A DNA stretch of 64,000 bases from Epiperipatus broadwayi (lineage: Eukaryota; Onychophora; Udeonychophora; Euonychophora; Peripatidae). Under the pieces are notes generated by a model that did no database searches, was not told the DNA's origin, and saw only the letters and a program-made list of their open reading frames with translations. The position numbers were made by a program, and so were the translations under genes. The DNA lies in the NCBI GenBank assembly GCA_028023455.1, contig JAQFVV010000012.1, forward strand, positions 13,406,364 through 13,470,363. Direction: 5' to 3'. Positions 1-12,896 of the stretch are shown here, in pieces; positions within the stretch are counted from its first letter, which is position 1, and the number at the start of each line of letters is the position of its first letter.

Positions 1-213
1 AATAAATGGATAATTGAAATCTTAAACTGGATTCCAAAAGATGGTAAAGGACCCAGAAAAAGACCACATGTGAGATGGATGGATAAAATAAGAAAGTATG
101 CAGGGGTGATGGGGAGAAAAAAGATTAGAGATCGGAAAAGATGGATTGAACTTGGAGAGACCTTCATTCTGCAGTGGAGGATAATGATTGACAATGATGA
201 TGATGAAAGTTAA
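1..213 (+). pseudogene. RTE-like LINE ORF2, C-terminal end (cut by window start)
   Basis: Frame 1 is open from the first base to a TAA at 211-213, giving about 70 residues. The segment RPHVRWMDKIRKYAG, then DRKRWIELGE and FILQW, matches the conserved C-terminal signature of RTE-type endonuclease-reverse transcriptases (R-W-x-D-x-I, DR-x-x-W, GE-x-x-x-QW). The reading frame ends in a short run of GAT codons, which suggests the element's triplet tail starts inside the last codons. The endonuclease and RT core would lie to the left of the window. This family differs from the CR1-like and L1/Tx1-like LINEs elsewhere here. Family assignment is by motif memory only. Confidence 0.75.
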
Positions 214-903
214 TTCATTTTTGGCCTAGTATATAAGAAAAATATTATTTATATCATATAATACTAAATCATTTACTACTGTTACACAATGCTTTATTTA
301 TCACCCTCTTTTACAGTTTTGATTGCCCCAGAAATCTTGTTCAGAACTTTTATATTTCAGCTTAATACCACTTTTCAATCAATAATTTGCTTCATTACAT
401 CATAGCTTTAAGTTATTTATAAAAATACATTTTGAATCCATAAACCTGTAAATATATTGTAAGGTGTGGCTCTTACATCCCTCCAGTATCATTTACATAC
501 GCTTTGTGGCCTAATTCTAATCCAAGACCCAATATAATAACATTACTTACTAAACCTTACATTAATAAAAAATAAACACTATAATTGAGAAACTATTAGT
601 TGGTATATACATTTAAACCCCAATTTAATCATACAATAAATACATATTCAAATTAAACCATAAAACGCATACCTGACAATTATCTCATTAATTACGATAT
701 AACTCTAATATACTACAACAATATGAGAGAAATATGATAGAATAGAGTAAACACAAGCAAGGAATGAAATTATTTTCAAGGAAAGAAACAACAAATAAAA
801 ATTTTATTCTTATTAACATATTATCTATATATAATAATCACTAATAATGATGTAAACAATGGACCTAAATCAAAATCACAAACTTAATATTCAAAGCCAT
901 CTA

Positions 904-904
<1 letters not shown>
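214..904. other. AT-rich spacer, no gene seen
   Basis: No convincing coding frame, RNA gene or repeat structure was seen between the RTE fragment and the triplet tail of LINE-A. The short open frame running over the microsatellite is a by-product of the AAT run. Confidence 0.6.
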
Positions 905-959
<55 letters not shown>

Positions 960-990
960 TGATGATGATGATAATAATAATAATAATAAT
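905..990 (-). repeat. Triplet tail of LINE-A (AAT/GAT on plus)
   Basis: A run of AAT triplets interrupted by about five GAT triplets. It joins directly to TCAATTCAATTCAATTTATT, which is the 3' end of a CR1-like LINE read on the minus strand. On the LINE sense strand the end is GAATTGAATTGAATT followed by ATT and ATC triplets. The same join recurs at 9864 and 40845, so the triplet run is the element's own 3' tail or its target, not a chance microsatellite. Confidence 0.85.
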
Positions 991-1122
991 TCAATTCAAT
1001 TCAATTTATTCATAAATAAACAGCTCAAACAAGGCCACAAGTATTTACAAAGTAATATATATCTGTATTATAAATTACAAAGCAGTATATACAGATATGT
1101 AAAAATACTATTTACATTATTG

Positions 1123-2034
1123 TCAATGTAATATTGCTTTTATTTTGTCCTTAAATTGTTTATAGTTTAAAGAAAAAATATCGATATCTGAAAACTTTTG
1201 ATTATACTCTAGTTGCAATCTATACAATGGTGAATTAATTGAATGTTTTAATATAGGTAAATAAAACAAATCATGACATCTAGAATTATAAGATGGAATC
1301 CTAATTGCAATTCTTGTGATTGCATATTCTAAGGATACAGTTCCATGTATTAATTTAAATAAAAATGGCATGTCCATCAATAGTCTTTTATTATACATAT
1401 TATTTACTTTCTTAATATATATTTTATTTTTATAAATATATTTAAAATATTTATCTTGTATTTTTTGTAATTTACATATATTTGTTTGATTGTATGGGTT
1501 CCAAATAATAGAACCATAATGCAGAACAGGTACAATTAAAGTATTAAATAGTAATCTATATATCTCTATTGTAAAATGAATGTTTGATCTCAAAATCATG
1601 CCCATAATTTTAAGAGATTTATTAACTACTGTTTGAATATGCTCATTAAATTTATAATAACTTGTGAAGATGATACCCAGATCTTTCTGTTTAAATGTTT
1701 TCATAATTTTGTTCCCATTAACATTATTTTGATTATTACTAATTGTTGTTTTCTTTGTATAAGACAATGAATTACATTTTTTTGTATTTATTTGCATATT
1801 ATTGATATGGCACCAATCACAAAAATTATTAATATAATTTTGAAATATTTTATGATCATTTTTATGTTTAATCTCTAAAAAGATTTTAATATCATCTGCA
1901 TAACATAATATATTTTTCTCAGTTATTACAGAAGACAATCAGAAGTATAAATGGCAAAAAGAATAGGACTTAAAATACTTCCTTGGGGTATTCCACATTC
2001 ATAAGTGACCATAAAAGAAGATTCTCCATTAATA
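1123..2034 (-). pseudogene. LINE-A ORF2, C-terminal half of reverse transcriptase
   Basis: This is the 3' part of the reverse transcriptase, downstream of the 3.5 kb insertion. Near 1960-1990 the frame reads GIPQGSILSPILF, the RT motif with the conserved PQGS. A frameshift with two stops around 1935 follows. The frame then resumes with LCYADDIKIF, which carries the catalytic YADD, and runs for about 270 residues to a stop at 1123. The C-terminal part includes QKDLGIIF and PLYRLQLEYNQKFSDIDIF, shared in altered form with LINE-B, -C, -E and -F. The frameshift and insertion make the protein non-functional. Confidence 0.85.
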
Positions 2035-5000
2035 TTGTAACCAAAATCCCCGGAGCCGTCCACCCTGATGGCTCACAAAGGTGGTAACCAACCTTCCATC
2101 ACCCCTCCAACTACCCATCATCATGCCGTACTTGTTGCGGCACTATAAATTGTAACCGTAAATTGTGTAATCTCAACTACGTAACGTAAGTGCACTAGGA
2201 ATTACAACCTTGATCACTGATCAACTCTCATTGCACATTATCAGCTATTAAGAGCTGTATCCAAAAGCATATCATACTATTTATTTTATGCACAAAAGAC
2301 CACAATCAACATCTGGGGCAATTTACTACAGACAAAATTAATGAATTAACCTAACTTTTTATAATTTGTTTGATCGCAGCCAGGGTATACCGCGAAGACC
2401 TATCATAGTATTATTATAAAACATATTAAACAAATTATAAGTGCAATTTTATCACCCTTAAACCTCAATTTGCGATTTTTAAGGTATGCGACCCTATGGC
2501 CGACCATGTACAAGATAGCGTAATTTGTAGAACCACATAAAATTATGAAATTTTAAATCATCTATATGATTTCTAAGACAGATGCTAGTCCAGGTAAAGC
2601 TTTGCAATTAATAAACATGAATAATTGGGTTCTTTTATAATTTAATATATCATTGAGACTCTTATTGTATTGACGAATGAAAATTTAAAAATGTTAAGTA
2701 AATATATTTAATCATATCATTATTGAATAAATCTGTTCACAAGTTTAATAATTAATTTGTATTTTATACTAGAATCAACTACGCAAAGCCACAATGATGG
2801 AAAAGGTAAATGGGATTTTATTGTACCTTACCAATCATATACTACCAAAGTCGAAAAGCATCTTAAGGGTTTCTCAAAAATATTAATAAACTCTTATATC
2901 ATGTAGACAATAATATGTACTTCAATGTATGCTCCTTAATGTATGCTCCATCCAAAATTTATGATTTCTGATGTTATGAATGACTCATAGCAACGGCACA
3001 GTAAGTTTAATTATAAATCAACTTTTATTTACAAACTTTATGAACAATAAATAGTTAATTTCAATATTTTAAATAAAACATAAATAAACAAATAAATAAA
3101 TAAATGATAGTTCCATTAACTTTCTTCAATACATTTATAGGTATAGTTTTAAAAAACCTAATCATACCTTATTCAATCTAATGTAATGAACATTGAGACA
3201 ATTATTAAATTCAGCATTAACTTATGAAATATTGAACGTCATTTCCAGATTCAATAACTTCCTACTGTAAACTTATAATCATAGAATAAATAATATGATG
3301 TCTGTATGATTTAGCTATAATGTAATCATTAATTAAAATGAAAATGTAAACTTACACTCCGGTAGATAATAATCAACCAACAGTTAATTATCATGAAGTA
3401 CTTGAATAGAATGTCCTGCTACCATTTATCAATCTAACCGATAAATTATGCTTACAAATGAAGAAGATGATTTGGCAGATTAACTAAAATACTTTGCCCA
3501 ACTTATATCTGTGAAGCAAACATATTCCTGTGGATGTATTCATCTACACGTAGGAATGAAATAATACTAAACGTTTTGCGTATTTAACACCATCATAAAG
3601 TCATACGTATAATCACACAATTCCGCGGATTAACCACCGGCGCAGGAATGTGTGTAAAATACAAAAATGGCAATTAAAATAATCTGCGGATTAACCACCA
3701 GCATAGATTACAACCCTTTAACATTCTAAAACAACATTGTAATTTACTTCACATTAAAGTGCAAAATCATCCTCCTCAATTCTTCTGACTATTCAGAATA
3801 CACTGACACTTTAGCACATGTGGGTTCTTGCTTAACAATATGTCACAATAATCAGGACAACTAATGTACTACTTATCTTGCTTAAAATAAACATGTGTAA
3901 TGTAATATAAATAATATTGGCATGGGAATATAAATCTGGAAAGACTCACAAAATATCTCATAAAGATTGGTATATCTCATGAATTCATTAAGTACTGTTT
4001 AAGCTTTCTCCGCAAGCGCTATTCTTTTGAATAAATATTTTATTCAACCTTTATTAATTTAAATCTAACAAATATAACTTATGAACTTCATATGCGAGTT
4101 CATATAACGATAAAATTAAATAAATGTATTATTCATTAACATATAACATTTAACGGTGTGTGTGTGTGATAAAACTAAATGTAAAGCATTTTATAGTTCA
4201 AATACATGAATTTTAGCAGATGTGTATCACAAATTGGATTGTATAGCATTTTGTAACTCCTAATGTGATCCGTGGAATCCATGTACAATGTGTAGAATAA
4301 TAAGTATATGAGGTAATAGCTATAACTGTAGTTAAATTCCATACATGCAATTATATCCATTTGATTAGTTATTAAAGCAATATTAGATTAACGATTTGCG
4401 TGGCTCTCCAAACATGAAACAATTTTAAAACAGGATACACAGAATTTAAATGAAAATGTTTTTCATAAAGTTATTAATCCCTACATCTCTCTATCAAAAG
4501 TGTTCCAAGTTTATCCTATCCATGCAAGTATTTATTTATCCATTGCGTTAATCCAGGAATAACCAATTACAGCAATTACTTTATTCATTTTAAACTGACG
4601 ATACAATTATAAAATAGCTTTGTTTAATTATTTAAAGAATGTTTATGATCCAAATGTTAAACAAATTAACTAGCAATTATTACTGGCATTATAAAATTAA
4701 TTATCAATCAATAATATATTTTATTAGAATTAAAGAACGGAAATATTAAAAGATTTTGACAAATTTAACGCTTTACTTTATTTTAACTTAAACTTTTTCT
4801 TTTTTAAAAAACAAATTTTCATTTTAATAAAACTTCTGTAATTAAAACACTGATTCAAATTTTCCAAATTGTAGAATAATAAATATTTCAAAACATACCA
4901 AATTCTTGTATTTAATTCTTTCAAACTGGGAAGCTCCGACATTTCAAAAATGCGATATTGGAAAACGCTACGGTGATTTGATTCAGTTGGCCGAACGACT

Positions 5001-5578
5001 TGAAAAGATCTTTAAGTTTTAGTGATCCATCTTAATTAGATACCACTAAGTTATTTTATGTTTATAGCAAATTTTGTGGTAGTCTATTTACTTATTAACG
5101 GTTTCAAAATCAGCTCAGCAAATTTTACACCATTTGCCTTTACCGTTTCTGTTCTTCTTCCCACCAAAAGACAAACTAACAGACGATATTCTCCTAGAAA
5201 TTCGCGCTCTTTTCTTTTATTACATTGAGACGCCTACGTAATTATTGTATTTATTTAATAATTTATTTTAATTGAACAAATGGTTTTATTTTAATTCAAT
5301 AGAAATAATAATTTAAGATTACTTTAAATAAATAAAAACAAAATATTATTTTTAATAATATTTTACCAAATTTTAATATGTTGTAAAATTTTAAAAAGTT
5401 AAACATTTTGATATAAGTTAGCATATGGAAAGAAGCAAATTGAAAATTATTAAAATAATATCAGAAAGTAATCTGTTCAAGTGCGAATCAAGCCAACCAA
5501 ATCACCAAGAGAAGAAAGAGAAATTTTTATATAAGTTACATCAATTAATATATTTTCTACTAAAATATATGGTTACAA
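2035..5578. mobile_element. 3544 bp insertion with short inverted ends (TTGTAACC) and TA duplication
   Basis: The segment begins TTGTAACCA and ends TGGTTACAA, a 9 bp terminal inverted repeat, and is flanked by TA on both sides (2033-2034 and 5579-5580). Removing it with one TA joins the two halves of the LINE-A reverse transcriptase in the same frame, directly upstream of the PQGS motif. The insertion is therefore younger than LINE-A and its borders are exact. Beyond the 9 bp the two ends do not match. No open frame above about 60 codons was seen inside, so it looks non-autonomous or decayed. TA duplication is typical of the Tc1/mariner superfamily among others, but no transposase supports a class. 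Confidence 0.75.
3613..3709. repeat. Two related short hairpins inside the 3.5 kb insertion
   Basis: Two copies share the core GCGGATTAACCACC. The first (3613-3654) is enclosed by CACACAATTCC and GGAATGTGTG, which can pair over about ten bases with one bulge. The second (3681-3709) is enclosed by AATCT and AGATT. The stems differ in sequence between the copies yet stay self-complementary, while the loop-side core is nearly constant. This is seen directly; any role as a structured RNA or protein-binding site is speculation. Confidence 0.45.
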
Positions 5579-5580
5579 TA

Positions 5581-6122
5581 TAAATATAATTCTTTCTATT
5601 AATAAGAAAAGACTTTAATAGTTTTGTAAGATTAATTGATAATCCAATATTATCTGCTTTTGTTAATAAAATATTATGATCTACTTTATCAAAAGCTTTA
5701 GATAAGTCAAAATAGATAACATCAAGTTGACTTTGAGAATCAATAACTTGTGATATAACATCTGATATGTGTAATAAATTTGTTTCAATAGATCTTCCTG
5801 GTAGAAAACCATGTATAAATGAAGGAATAATATTTTTTAATTGATGTATAATCCTATTATAAATTGATTTTTCAAAAATTTTACCACAAATTGGTAACAA
5901 AGAGATAGGTCTAAAATTAGATATATCTGATTTTTTTCCAGATTTATAAATTGGACATATTTTTGCAATTTTCCAACAATCAGGAAAAATAGATGTTTTT
6001 AGAGCCAAATTAAATATATGTACTAAAATAGGAGCTAAAAGTTCAATACAGCCTTTATAAATAAATATAGGTATATCATCATGTGCAATACTTCTTTTAT
6101 TTTTTAAAGATTTAGATGCCAT
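5581..6122 (-). pseudogene. LINE-A ORF2, N-terminal half of reverse transcriptase
   Basis: The frame carries the early RT motifs in order: IFIYKGC, AKICPIYKSGKKSD followed by FRPISLLP, HGFLPGRSIETNLL, then motif A as VIYFDLSKAFDKVDH with the catalytic aspartate. It ends where the 3.5 kb insertion begins, so its last dozen residues derive from the inserted DNA. The upstream frame is shifted around 6130-6208. Matching segments in LINE-B, -D and -E show that this is a conserved family domain. Confidence 0.85.
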
Positions 6123-6208
6123 TATAATCTCAACCTTACTCAGATTAGATATACTTATTAAATTATTATTACTTATAAGATCATTAGTAAAATTATAACT
6201 ATATGAAT

Positions 6209-6639
6209 TTATATTATTATTATAATCATTTGTGACGAGAAATATTTCATAAAATCATCTGGCTTAATATCTGTTGTTTCTTTATTTCTAACTTTAAGAT
6301 GTTCTTTCATGATATCCCAAAATTGTCTTGGATTGTTACTAATGTTATTTTGTATGTTTCTCATATAGAAATCAAAATCTTGTTTTTCCAATTTTCTTAT
6401 CAAAAATCTATAATTTTTAAAGTTATTTAAAAACATTCTATCTTGATATTTTTTGAATAAATTATAAAAATATCGCTTTCTCTTTATACATTTTATAAGT
6501 TTGTTTGAAAACCATTTAGGATATTTAGTAGATTTAATATGTTTCATTGGAATAAATCTATTCACTACATCAAATAATAATTTTTGAAAATTTTCTGCTG
6601 CTATTGAAGCATCCGTATTGTTATAAATTTCTTCCCAGT
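6209..6639 (-). pseudogene. LINE-A ORF2, linker between endonuclease and RT
   Basis: About 118 residues (6209-6565) contain YPKWFSNKLIKCIKRKRYF and NISNNPRQFWDIMKEH. The NP-x-x-FW signature is typical of the region between the endonuclease and reverse transcriptase in CR1/Jockey-type ORF2 proteins. Frameshifts separate it from the endonuclease upstream and the RT downstream. LINE-B and LINE-D contain the same piece (DNPLQFWSLVK and KNPAHFWNVIK). Confidence 0.75.
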
Positions 6640-7467
6640 TTATATCTTTAATTGCTTTATATAAACCAAAATAATCTCCTTTTGCGTAGTTTTTTTAGTT
6701 AAAGATTTAAATTTAGCTATTTTAATGTTTAATACCAATTCAATTTCTAGTGCAAAATGATGATAATCTTCAGGTACTAAAGGGTATTCACATTTTTGTA
6801 TATGAATAAATTCATAATTTGTGATTATTAAATCTAATGTATATCCATTATTATTGTATACATCATTGATCTGTTTTAAATTCAAAAATTTAAGTAGTTG
6901 CATTAAATCATTAAATTTGGTATTATTTTGGAAAACATTGTTTCCATAATATGCAATGTTTAAATCTCCCATAATTAATATTTTATGTTCATATGAAACT
7001 AGAAATGACTCTAATGCTTCAAAACTTGATTTTAAATATTTCTGTAAAACATTAGGTGGAATATATATATTTCCCAATAATAATTTAGAATTATTTAATT
7101 CAATTTCAATCCATAGTGTATCAAAAAGGAAACCTGGAATATGTATACATTTACAATTAATATATTTCTTAAAAGCAACTAATACACCTCCACCTCTTGT
7201 AGCAATGGATATTGGTCTATCATTTCTAAAGACACTATATCTATCATCTATTAAATATTTGTTATATATATCTTCCTTTAGCCATGTCTCTGTTAAACAA
7301 ATAATGTCATATTCTTCTGTTAAAATTTTATGTTTAATCTTACATAACTTTGTTCGTAATCCTCTTACATTTTGTAAGTAAATAGTTAATAGTTTATTAT
7401 TCATTAATAATAATTTGTTTAGAATGTATAGATTGTAATATTTTATCATGTCTAATTTGTATGTCAT
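6640..7467 (-). pseudogene. LINE-A ORF2, APE-type endonuclease domain
   Basis: 275 residues hold the exonuclease/endonuclease fold motifs in order: QNVRGLRTK near the N-terminus, CLTETWL with the metal-binding glutamate, RGGGVLVAF, LLGNIYIPP, MGDLN, then LDLIITN and DYHHFALE in place of the usual SDH box. In LINEs this domain nicks the target DNA to start target-primed reverse transcription. Its start overlaps the end of ORF1 by about 70 bases. The frame ends early by a shift before the linker, so it is a broken part of a longer ORF2. Confidence 0.85.
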
Positions 7468-9140
7468 TCACCTCTTTGGTAACATTATTTTCATTCAATG
7501 AATTCAATTTATGTAATCTTCCATAAAAAGGAAGTAATACAGATCCATACGGCCAAAGCTCTGGGTTTATCATATGTTCTGCATATTGTTCATCTACTGA
7601 AATGTAAAAAGATGCATATTTTTTATTTTCAGATGGTATTTTATGACAAACAACTGAAGTTTTAAGTTTATCTGTTAGATGATTAATAATATCTGTCTCA
7701 TTCATTGTTATATTAATTCTTGTGAGAAAATTTTTTTTATAAATTATTCTTGGTTTTACAGCCAAAATATTATGATTTTCTTGAATTCCCATTACGGCTA
7801 TTTTATTTGCTTTCTTTCTATTAGTTTTCTTTTTATATGATACTGTAATAAAACCATCATTAGTATCTTTACTTTCTGCATTTTGTAGCATTAATTTAGT
7901 ATCTGTATCAGAATTATTTTTCTGTATATTTTTAATTTTATTTGCTTTATTAGTATCATTTTTATTACTAGTATTCTTATCATTATCACTTGATGTCACT
8001 ACATCAGCCCAGGTTTGAGTATTATTAGTTTCATTAATATGCATTTTGAATTTATTAGTATTATAAGATTTTTCATCTATGTCAGCAGAAATCACAAAGG
8101 TTTTATTATTAGTAGATTTATCATTAACAAATTGTTTACTATATTGTCCCTTATTTTTAATTATTTGAGGTTTATTCACTTTAACTTTTTTGTCACTAGG
8201 TTTTATTCCTGGCTTAACAATACTTTTTATAATATTAGTATCAGTTTTATCAGTTTCAGGTCTTACATGATTAAGTTCTTTTTGTTCAGTCAAATTTATT
8301 AGCGCTTCTTTTAAAAATATATTTTCTTTAGATAAATTATCTAATTTTTGTTCAATTGTAACAACATGACATAAAAGTGATTTGAAATTTAACAAAATTT
8401 GCTTACAAAAATCACTATTATTAATAGATCCTACTATATCTTCCTCCAAATTAAATGTATCATTTGAAGAAATATTTGATGTAATATTGTCTTCATTATC
8501 AATAAGATTAAAATCGGTTTGTGTATCATAATTAAAAGTAATCTTGTCTTTTAACTGAGTCAAATCAGAATCAATTCCATTACAATCAGGACATTGATAA
8601 CAATTAATGTCATTCAATATAAGCAAATTTAAGTCTACTGAATTTAATTTTAGACATTTTCCATGAAATCTCCTTGAACAAATTCCAGAGCAAGATATAG
8701 ACAATTGTTCATTATTAATATCAGAAAAACAAAACTGACATATTTTATTGCAATTAGTATTATTATTATCCTGTGTAACTTGATCAATTATTTTATTTTT
8801 TTGTTTAATAGTTGATTGCTTATTTCTATTAAATCCAATATCTTGTTTGAGTTGATCAGATATTTTATTTTCTCTAGTTTCAAGAGTAATATCATCTTCC
8901 TCCAATGATGTTTGTCCTACTAAAGTAGTTTCACAAACCTCCATTTTGTTTTCAACATTTGAATTATTATTACATTTTTCACATATATAACAATCCATTA
9001 CTTCATTTTTATTGCTGAAATGCCACAGTAAGTTTTAAGCATGATACATGAAATTTTTTATCACATATATTACATTTAATTCTTGCTTGCTTACCAAAAA
9101 TAAGTCTGTTGCATAAATCACATACCCCATTGTTAAAAGT
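7397..9140 (-). pseudogene. LINE-A ORF1 with tandem PHD-type zinc fingers
   Basis: The long frame (7397-8998) gives 533 residues. A further finger lies upstream: CDLC, CNIC, then FHVSCLKL is read at about 9120-9035 in a shifted frame, and the long frame then begins MDCYICEKC. Together these form one C4HC3-like finger split by the shift. A second finger is at residues 84-138 (CQFC, CSGIC, FHGKC, CYQCPDC). After it come a polar, N- and T-rich stretch and a C-terminal segment with FLTRINITMNETDIINHL and LWPYGSVLLPFYG, also present in LINE-D. ORF1 proteins of this group bind the element's RNA. The PHD fingers may contact chromatin or partners, which is family knowledge and not shown here. Confidence 0.8.
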
Positions 9141-9348
9141 TTTTCTACTTTTTTATACTTTCTGCTAATATTTTAAAATCCAAAATAAAATTGAATTAAT
9201 ATTAATGCAGAATTAATATACTTTTGCTATTTTTAAAGTTGATTATTTATTTATTTATTTCTATTTTTGACTATTTAAATGACAATATTTTTCAGACGTT
9301 ATAGAATTAAAATTTTTTTTCATTACATCATTCATATATATAAATTTT

Positions 9349-9863
<515 letters not shown>

Positions 9864-10062
9864 TCAATTCAATTCTTTATTTAATGTACATATCAACAGC
9901 ATTTAGCCAATTATAGATTGCACAGTAATTTCATTATCATATATAAATCTAAATAAGCATTAAAAATACAAAACAAAATAAAAAAAAAATAATAATAATA
10001 CCAATAAAATAGAAAAACAATAAAATGCACAAATAATTAAAAGGGCAATATATCACATGAAA

Positions 10063-10960
10063 TTAAGGATAATATTTTTTTATGAGGACCTTAGTGAATT
10101 GTTTAAAATTCAGATTAAAAACATCATCATTACCAAAATCTTTGTTATAAGTTCTAGGTAAACGAAATAAAGGGGAAAATCTTAATACATCAGATTTACA
10201 AATTTTCAGTTCAAAAATATTGTGAGTACGAGTATTATAATTCTGTTTCTTAATACCTAAATTAGAAAGCAAATTAGATACAGAAATATTCTGGGAAATA
10301 AATTTATGAAAAAGCTTGAGATCTCTTGTTTTTCGTCTCAGCAGTAAATCAATATAGTGTTCATTACCTAAACTATTCAATTTTGCAAATTTGTCAAAAA
10401 CAGACTGAATTCGTATGATATCTGTACTGTTATGAGAACTCCATATAATTGAACCATACTCCAAGATGGGAAGAACTAAGGATATAAAAAGTTTAATCTT
10501 TGTAAATTTATTAAATGCTTTTCCATATCTGTAAATAGCTCCTATAATTTTAAGAGATTTATTCACCATAAAATTAATGTGATTATGAAAAGACCCATTA
10601 TTGGAAAATATTATTCCTAGATCTTTTTGATGATCATTTGTTATAATTTTAGAATCACCAGTATAGTAGGAAAACCTTAAAATTTCATATTTTCTAGAGT
10701 AAGAGACAATGGAGCACTTATCCATATTTATATCTATATAATTACCTTCGCACCAATTCAAGAAATTATCTATATCACTTTGAAGTAAAAAACAGTCATT
10801 AGAAGAATAAATATGCCTAAAAATTTTGCAATCATCTGCATAACATAGAAGATGTGAAAATTTAATGCATGTTTTTAGGTCATCAATGTATACATTAAAT
10901 AATAAAGGTGCAAGAACACTGCCTTGAGGCACCCCAGTGAAGCAATAATAAGTAATGACA
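10063..10960 (-). pseudogene. LINE-B ORF2, C-terminal half of reverse transcriptase
   Basis: Starting at VPQGSVLAPLLFNVYIDDL, the frame passes LLCYADDCKIF with the catalytic YADD, MDKCSIVSYS, QKDLGIIFSNNGSFHNHINF and LVLPILEYGSIIWSS, and ends with SPLFRLPRTYNKDFGNDDVF about 20 residues before the stop. Length and motif order are normal for the second half of a CR1-like RT plus the C-terminal thumb and tail. Stops between 10950 and 11140 separate it from the first half. Confidence 0.85.
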
Positions 10961-11640
10961 ATTTATTATTAAACCTCACACAAGACATTCTATCCTTAAG
11001 AAAAGAGTTAAACCAATTAATTAATAATTTGGAAAAACCTAACCTACAAAGCTTCTTAAGAAGAAGTTAATCATAAAATTCTATCAAAATCCCTGGACAT
11101 GTAAAAATAAACAACATCTAACCTAGATTGATTCTAAATTTAATTTGCAATGTGATCAAAAATAGTTAGCAAATTTGTCTCAATGGACCTATTAGGCAAA
11201 AATCCATGCTGCTCTGGTGCCAAAACCTTAGAGACATCCAAGATAATTTTATTATATAAACATCTTTCAAATATTCGAGCAACAGTGTGTAGAATTGAAA
11301 TAGGCCTATAGTCACTTACCAAATCTCTAGATCCTTTCTTAAAAATAGGAACAACTTTAGCAATTTTAAGGGATGTAGGAAAAGTACCATTTGCTAAAGA
11401 GCAATTAAAAATATGCAAAAGAGGAGAAGCAATGTATTCAGCACATCCTTTATAAATGAAAGCTGGAATATTGTCAAGGCCCACACTAGAATGTAATTTA
11501 AGCTGCCCAATAGCAAAAACAACATCAGATTCAATAAATGAATCACATGTTATTCTTTCTTCAACTAGATCATTATTTTCAGTTAAATTAGTAAAAGACT
11601 GAGATTGTTTAAAAAGCTCTGAGAAATAATGAGAAAAATC
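10961..11640 (-). pseudogene. LINE-B ORF2, N-terminal part of reverse transcriptase, decayed
   Basis: The open part (11140-11484) carries GLDNIPAFIYKGCAEYIASP, AKVVPIFKKGSRD, DYRPISILHTVA and EQHGFLPNRSIETNLL. After a stop, motif A is still recognisable as LDVVYFYMSRDFDR near 11095-11060. There the sequence has YFYMSRDF where the family has YFDLSKAF, so the catalytic aspartate is lost. Several more stops follow before the PQGS motif. Polymerase activity is not expected. Confidence 0.8.
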
Positions 11641-11648
11641 ATCTGCGG

Positions 11649-12839
11649 CTAGATTAGAATTATTACTCTGTAATTTTTTTTTTTAATACCTAAAACCTTA
11701 ACCAGAGACCAAAATTGCAAAGGATTATCAGAAATATGATTTTCAGTGTTTTGTATAAATTTTTGAAAATCTCTATAATATATAACCTTAGACAATCTTC
11801 TATAATTAATAAAATTGTTATAATAATTTAAGTTCTTAGTTTTCCAATATTTACGATGATGAAATGATTTCCTTTTAATAATTTCTTTAAGAGAAACTGA
11901 AAACCAGAGAGGAAAATGGTTAGTTAAAATTTTTTCTTTAGGAATGTATTTGTCAATTAGTTCACTAAATGATTGTTCAAAAAACTTCATACAGAAATCT
12001 CCATCAGATGAAGAATACAATTTTTCCCAGTTAAAATTAGATAATTGTAAACAAAGACCCAAATAATTTCCTTTTTTGTAGTTTCTCTTCATAATTTTAA
12101 AAGGACAAAGTCTATTAAATTTAATATTAATATAAAATTCTAAGGGAGGATGATGCAAATCAATGGAAAAAGGAAGAGAAGTAGTAGTTAAACATTCAAT
12201 TGTAGGAAAATTACTAAGAATATAATCCAATGTGTGATCATTAAAATTGGTGTATGGATTAAATTGTTTTAAATTTAACAAATTGCAAAAACAAATCATT
12301 CTCAATGCTTTAGGTGAAAAAGAGACTGAATCTATGATAGTAGTACCTAAATATAAATCAGGAATATTAAAATCACCAGTAATAAGTATATATGATTCAT
12401 ATTTGATTAAAAAATCTTCAAGAATAGAAAGAAACTCATTAAACTCTAAAAAGGATAATGTTGGTTTTATGTAGATAGTACCCAAAAGAACTTTGACACT
12501 ATTTTTCAAACTTATTTCACACCATGTAGCTTCACAAGATGATGATGAAATAGGAATATACTTATGTATAAAATTACATTTGAAAGCAATGAGCGTGCCT
12601 CCACCCTTGGAAGCAACATCAGAAGATCTATCTGTTCGAAGTACTTTATATCTATTGTCCATAAAAACATCATCTGAAATGTGTTGAGTAAGCCAAGTTT
12701 CTGAAATAAAAACAATATCAAAATTTTCAGAACTGAAGAATTGCTTAATTTTTGCAGTCTTAGTTCTCATCCCACGAATGTTTATATAAAAACAATAAAT
12801 TCCAAACATAATATCAAAAAAATATATAAAAACAAACAA
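11649..12839 (-). pseudogene. LINE-B ORF2, endonuclease domain and linker
   Basis: 396 residues. The APE-type motifs are YINIRGMRTK, VFISETWLTQH, SKGGGTLIAFK, LLGTIYIKP, ITGDFNIPD, LDYILSNF and DLHHPPLEF. The linker has HFPLWFSVSLKEIIKRK and NPLQFWSLVKV. The frame is long and nearly complete and ends just before the RT, with A-rich slippage at the end (KKKNYRVIILI) marking the shift. Compared with LINE-A this half is much better preserved than the RT of the same element. Confidence 0.85.
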
Positions 12840-12896
12840 TAATCAAGAGAGAAAAAAAAAAAAAATGTTAATAAAGGACGATATGGGCAAAAGAAA

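Noticed and set aside
859-1131. 90-codon frame with Asn and Asp runs
   Set aside because: It reads across the triplet tail of LINE-A and its 3' end on the wrong strand.
4153-4167. GT run as possible Z-DNA or microsatellite
   Set aside because: Too short to be notable in AT-rich animal DNA.
12247-12687. Plus-strand frames opposite LINE-B endonuclease
   Set aside because: They are antisense shadows of a well-supported coding region.
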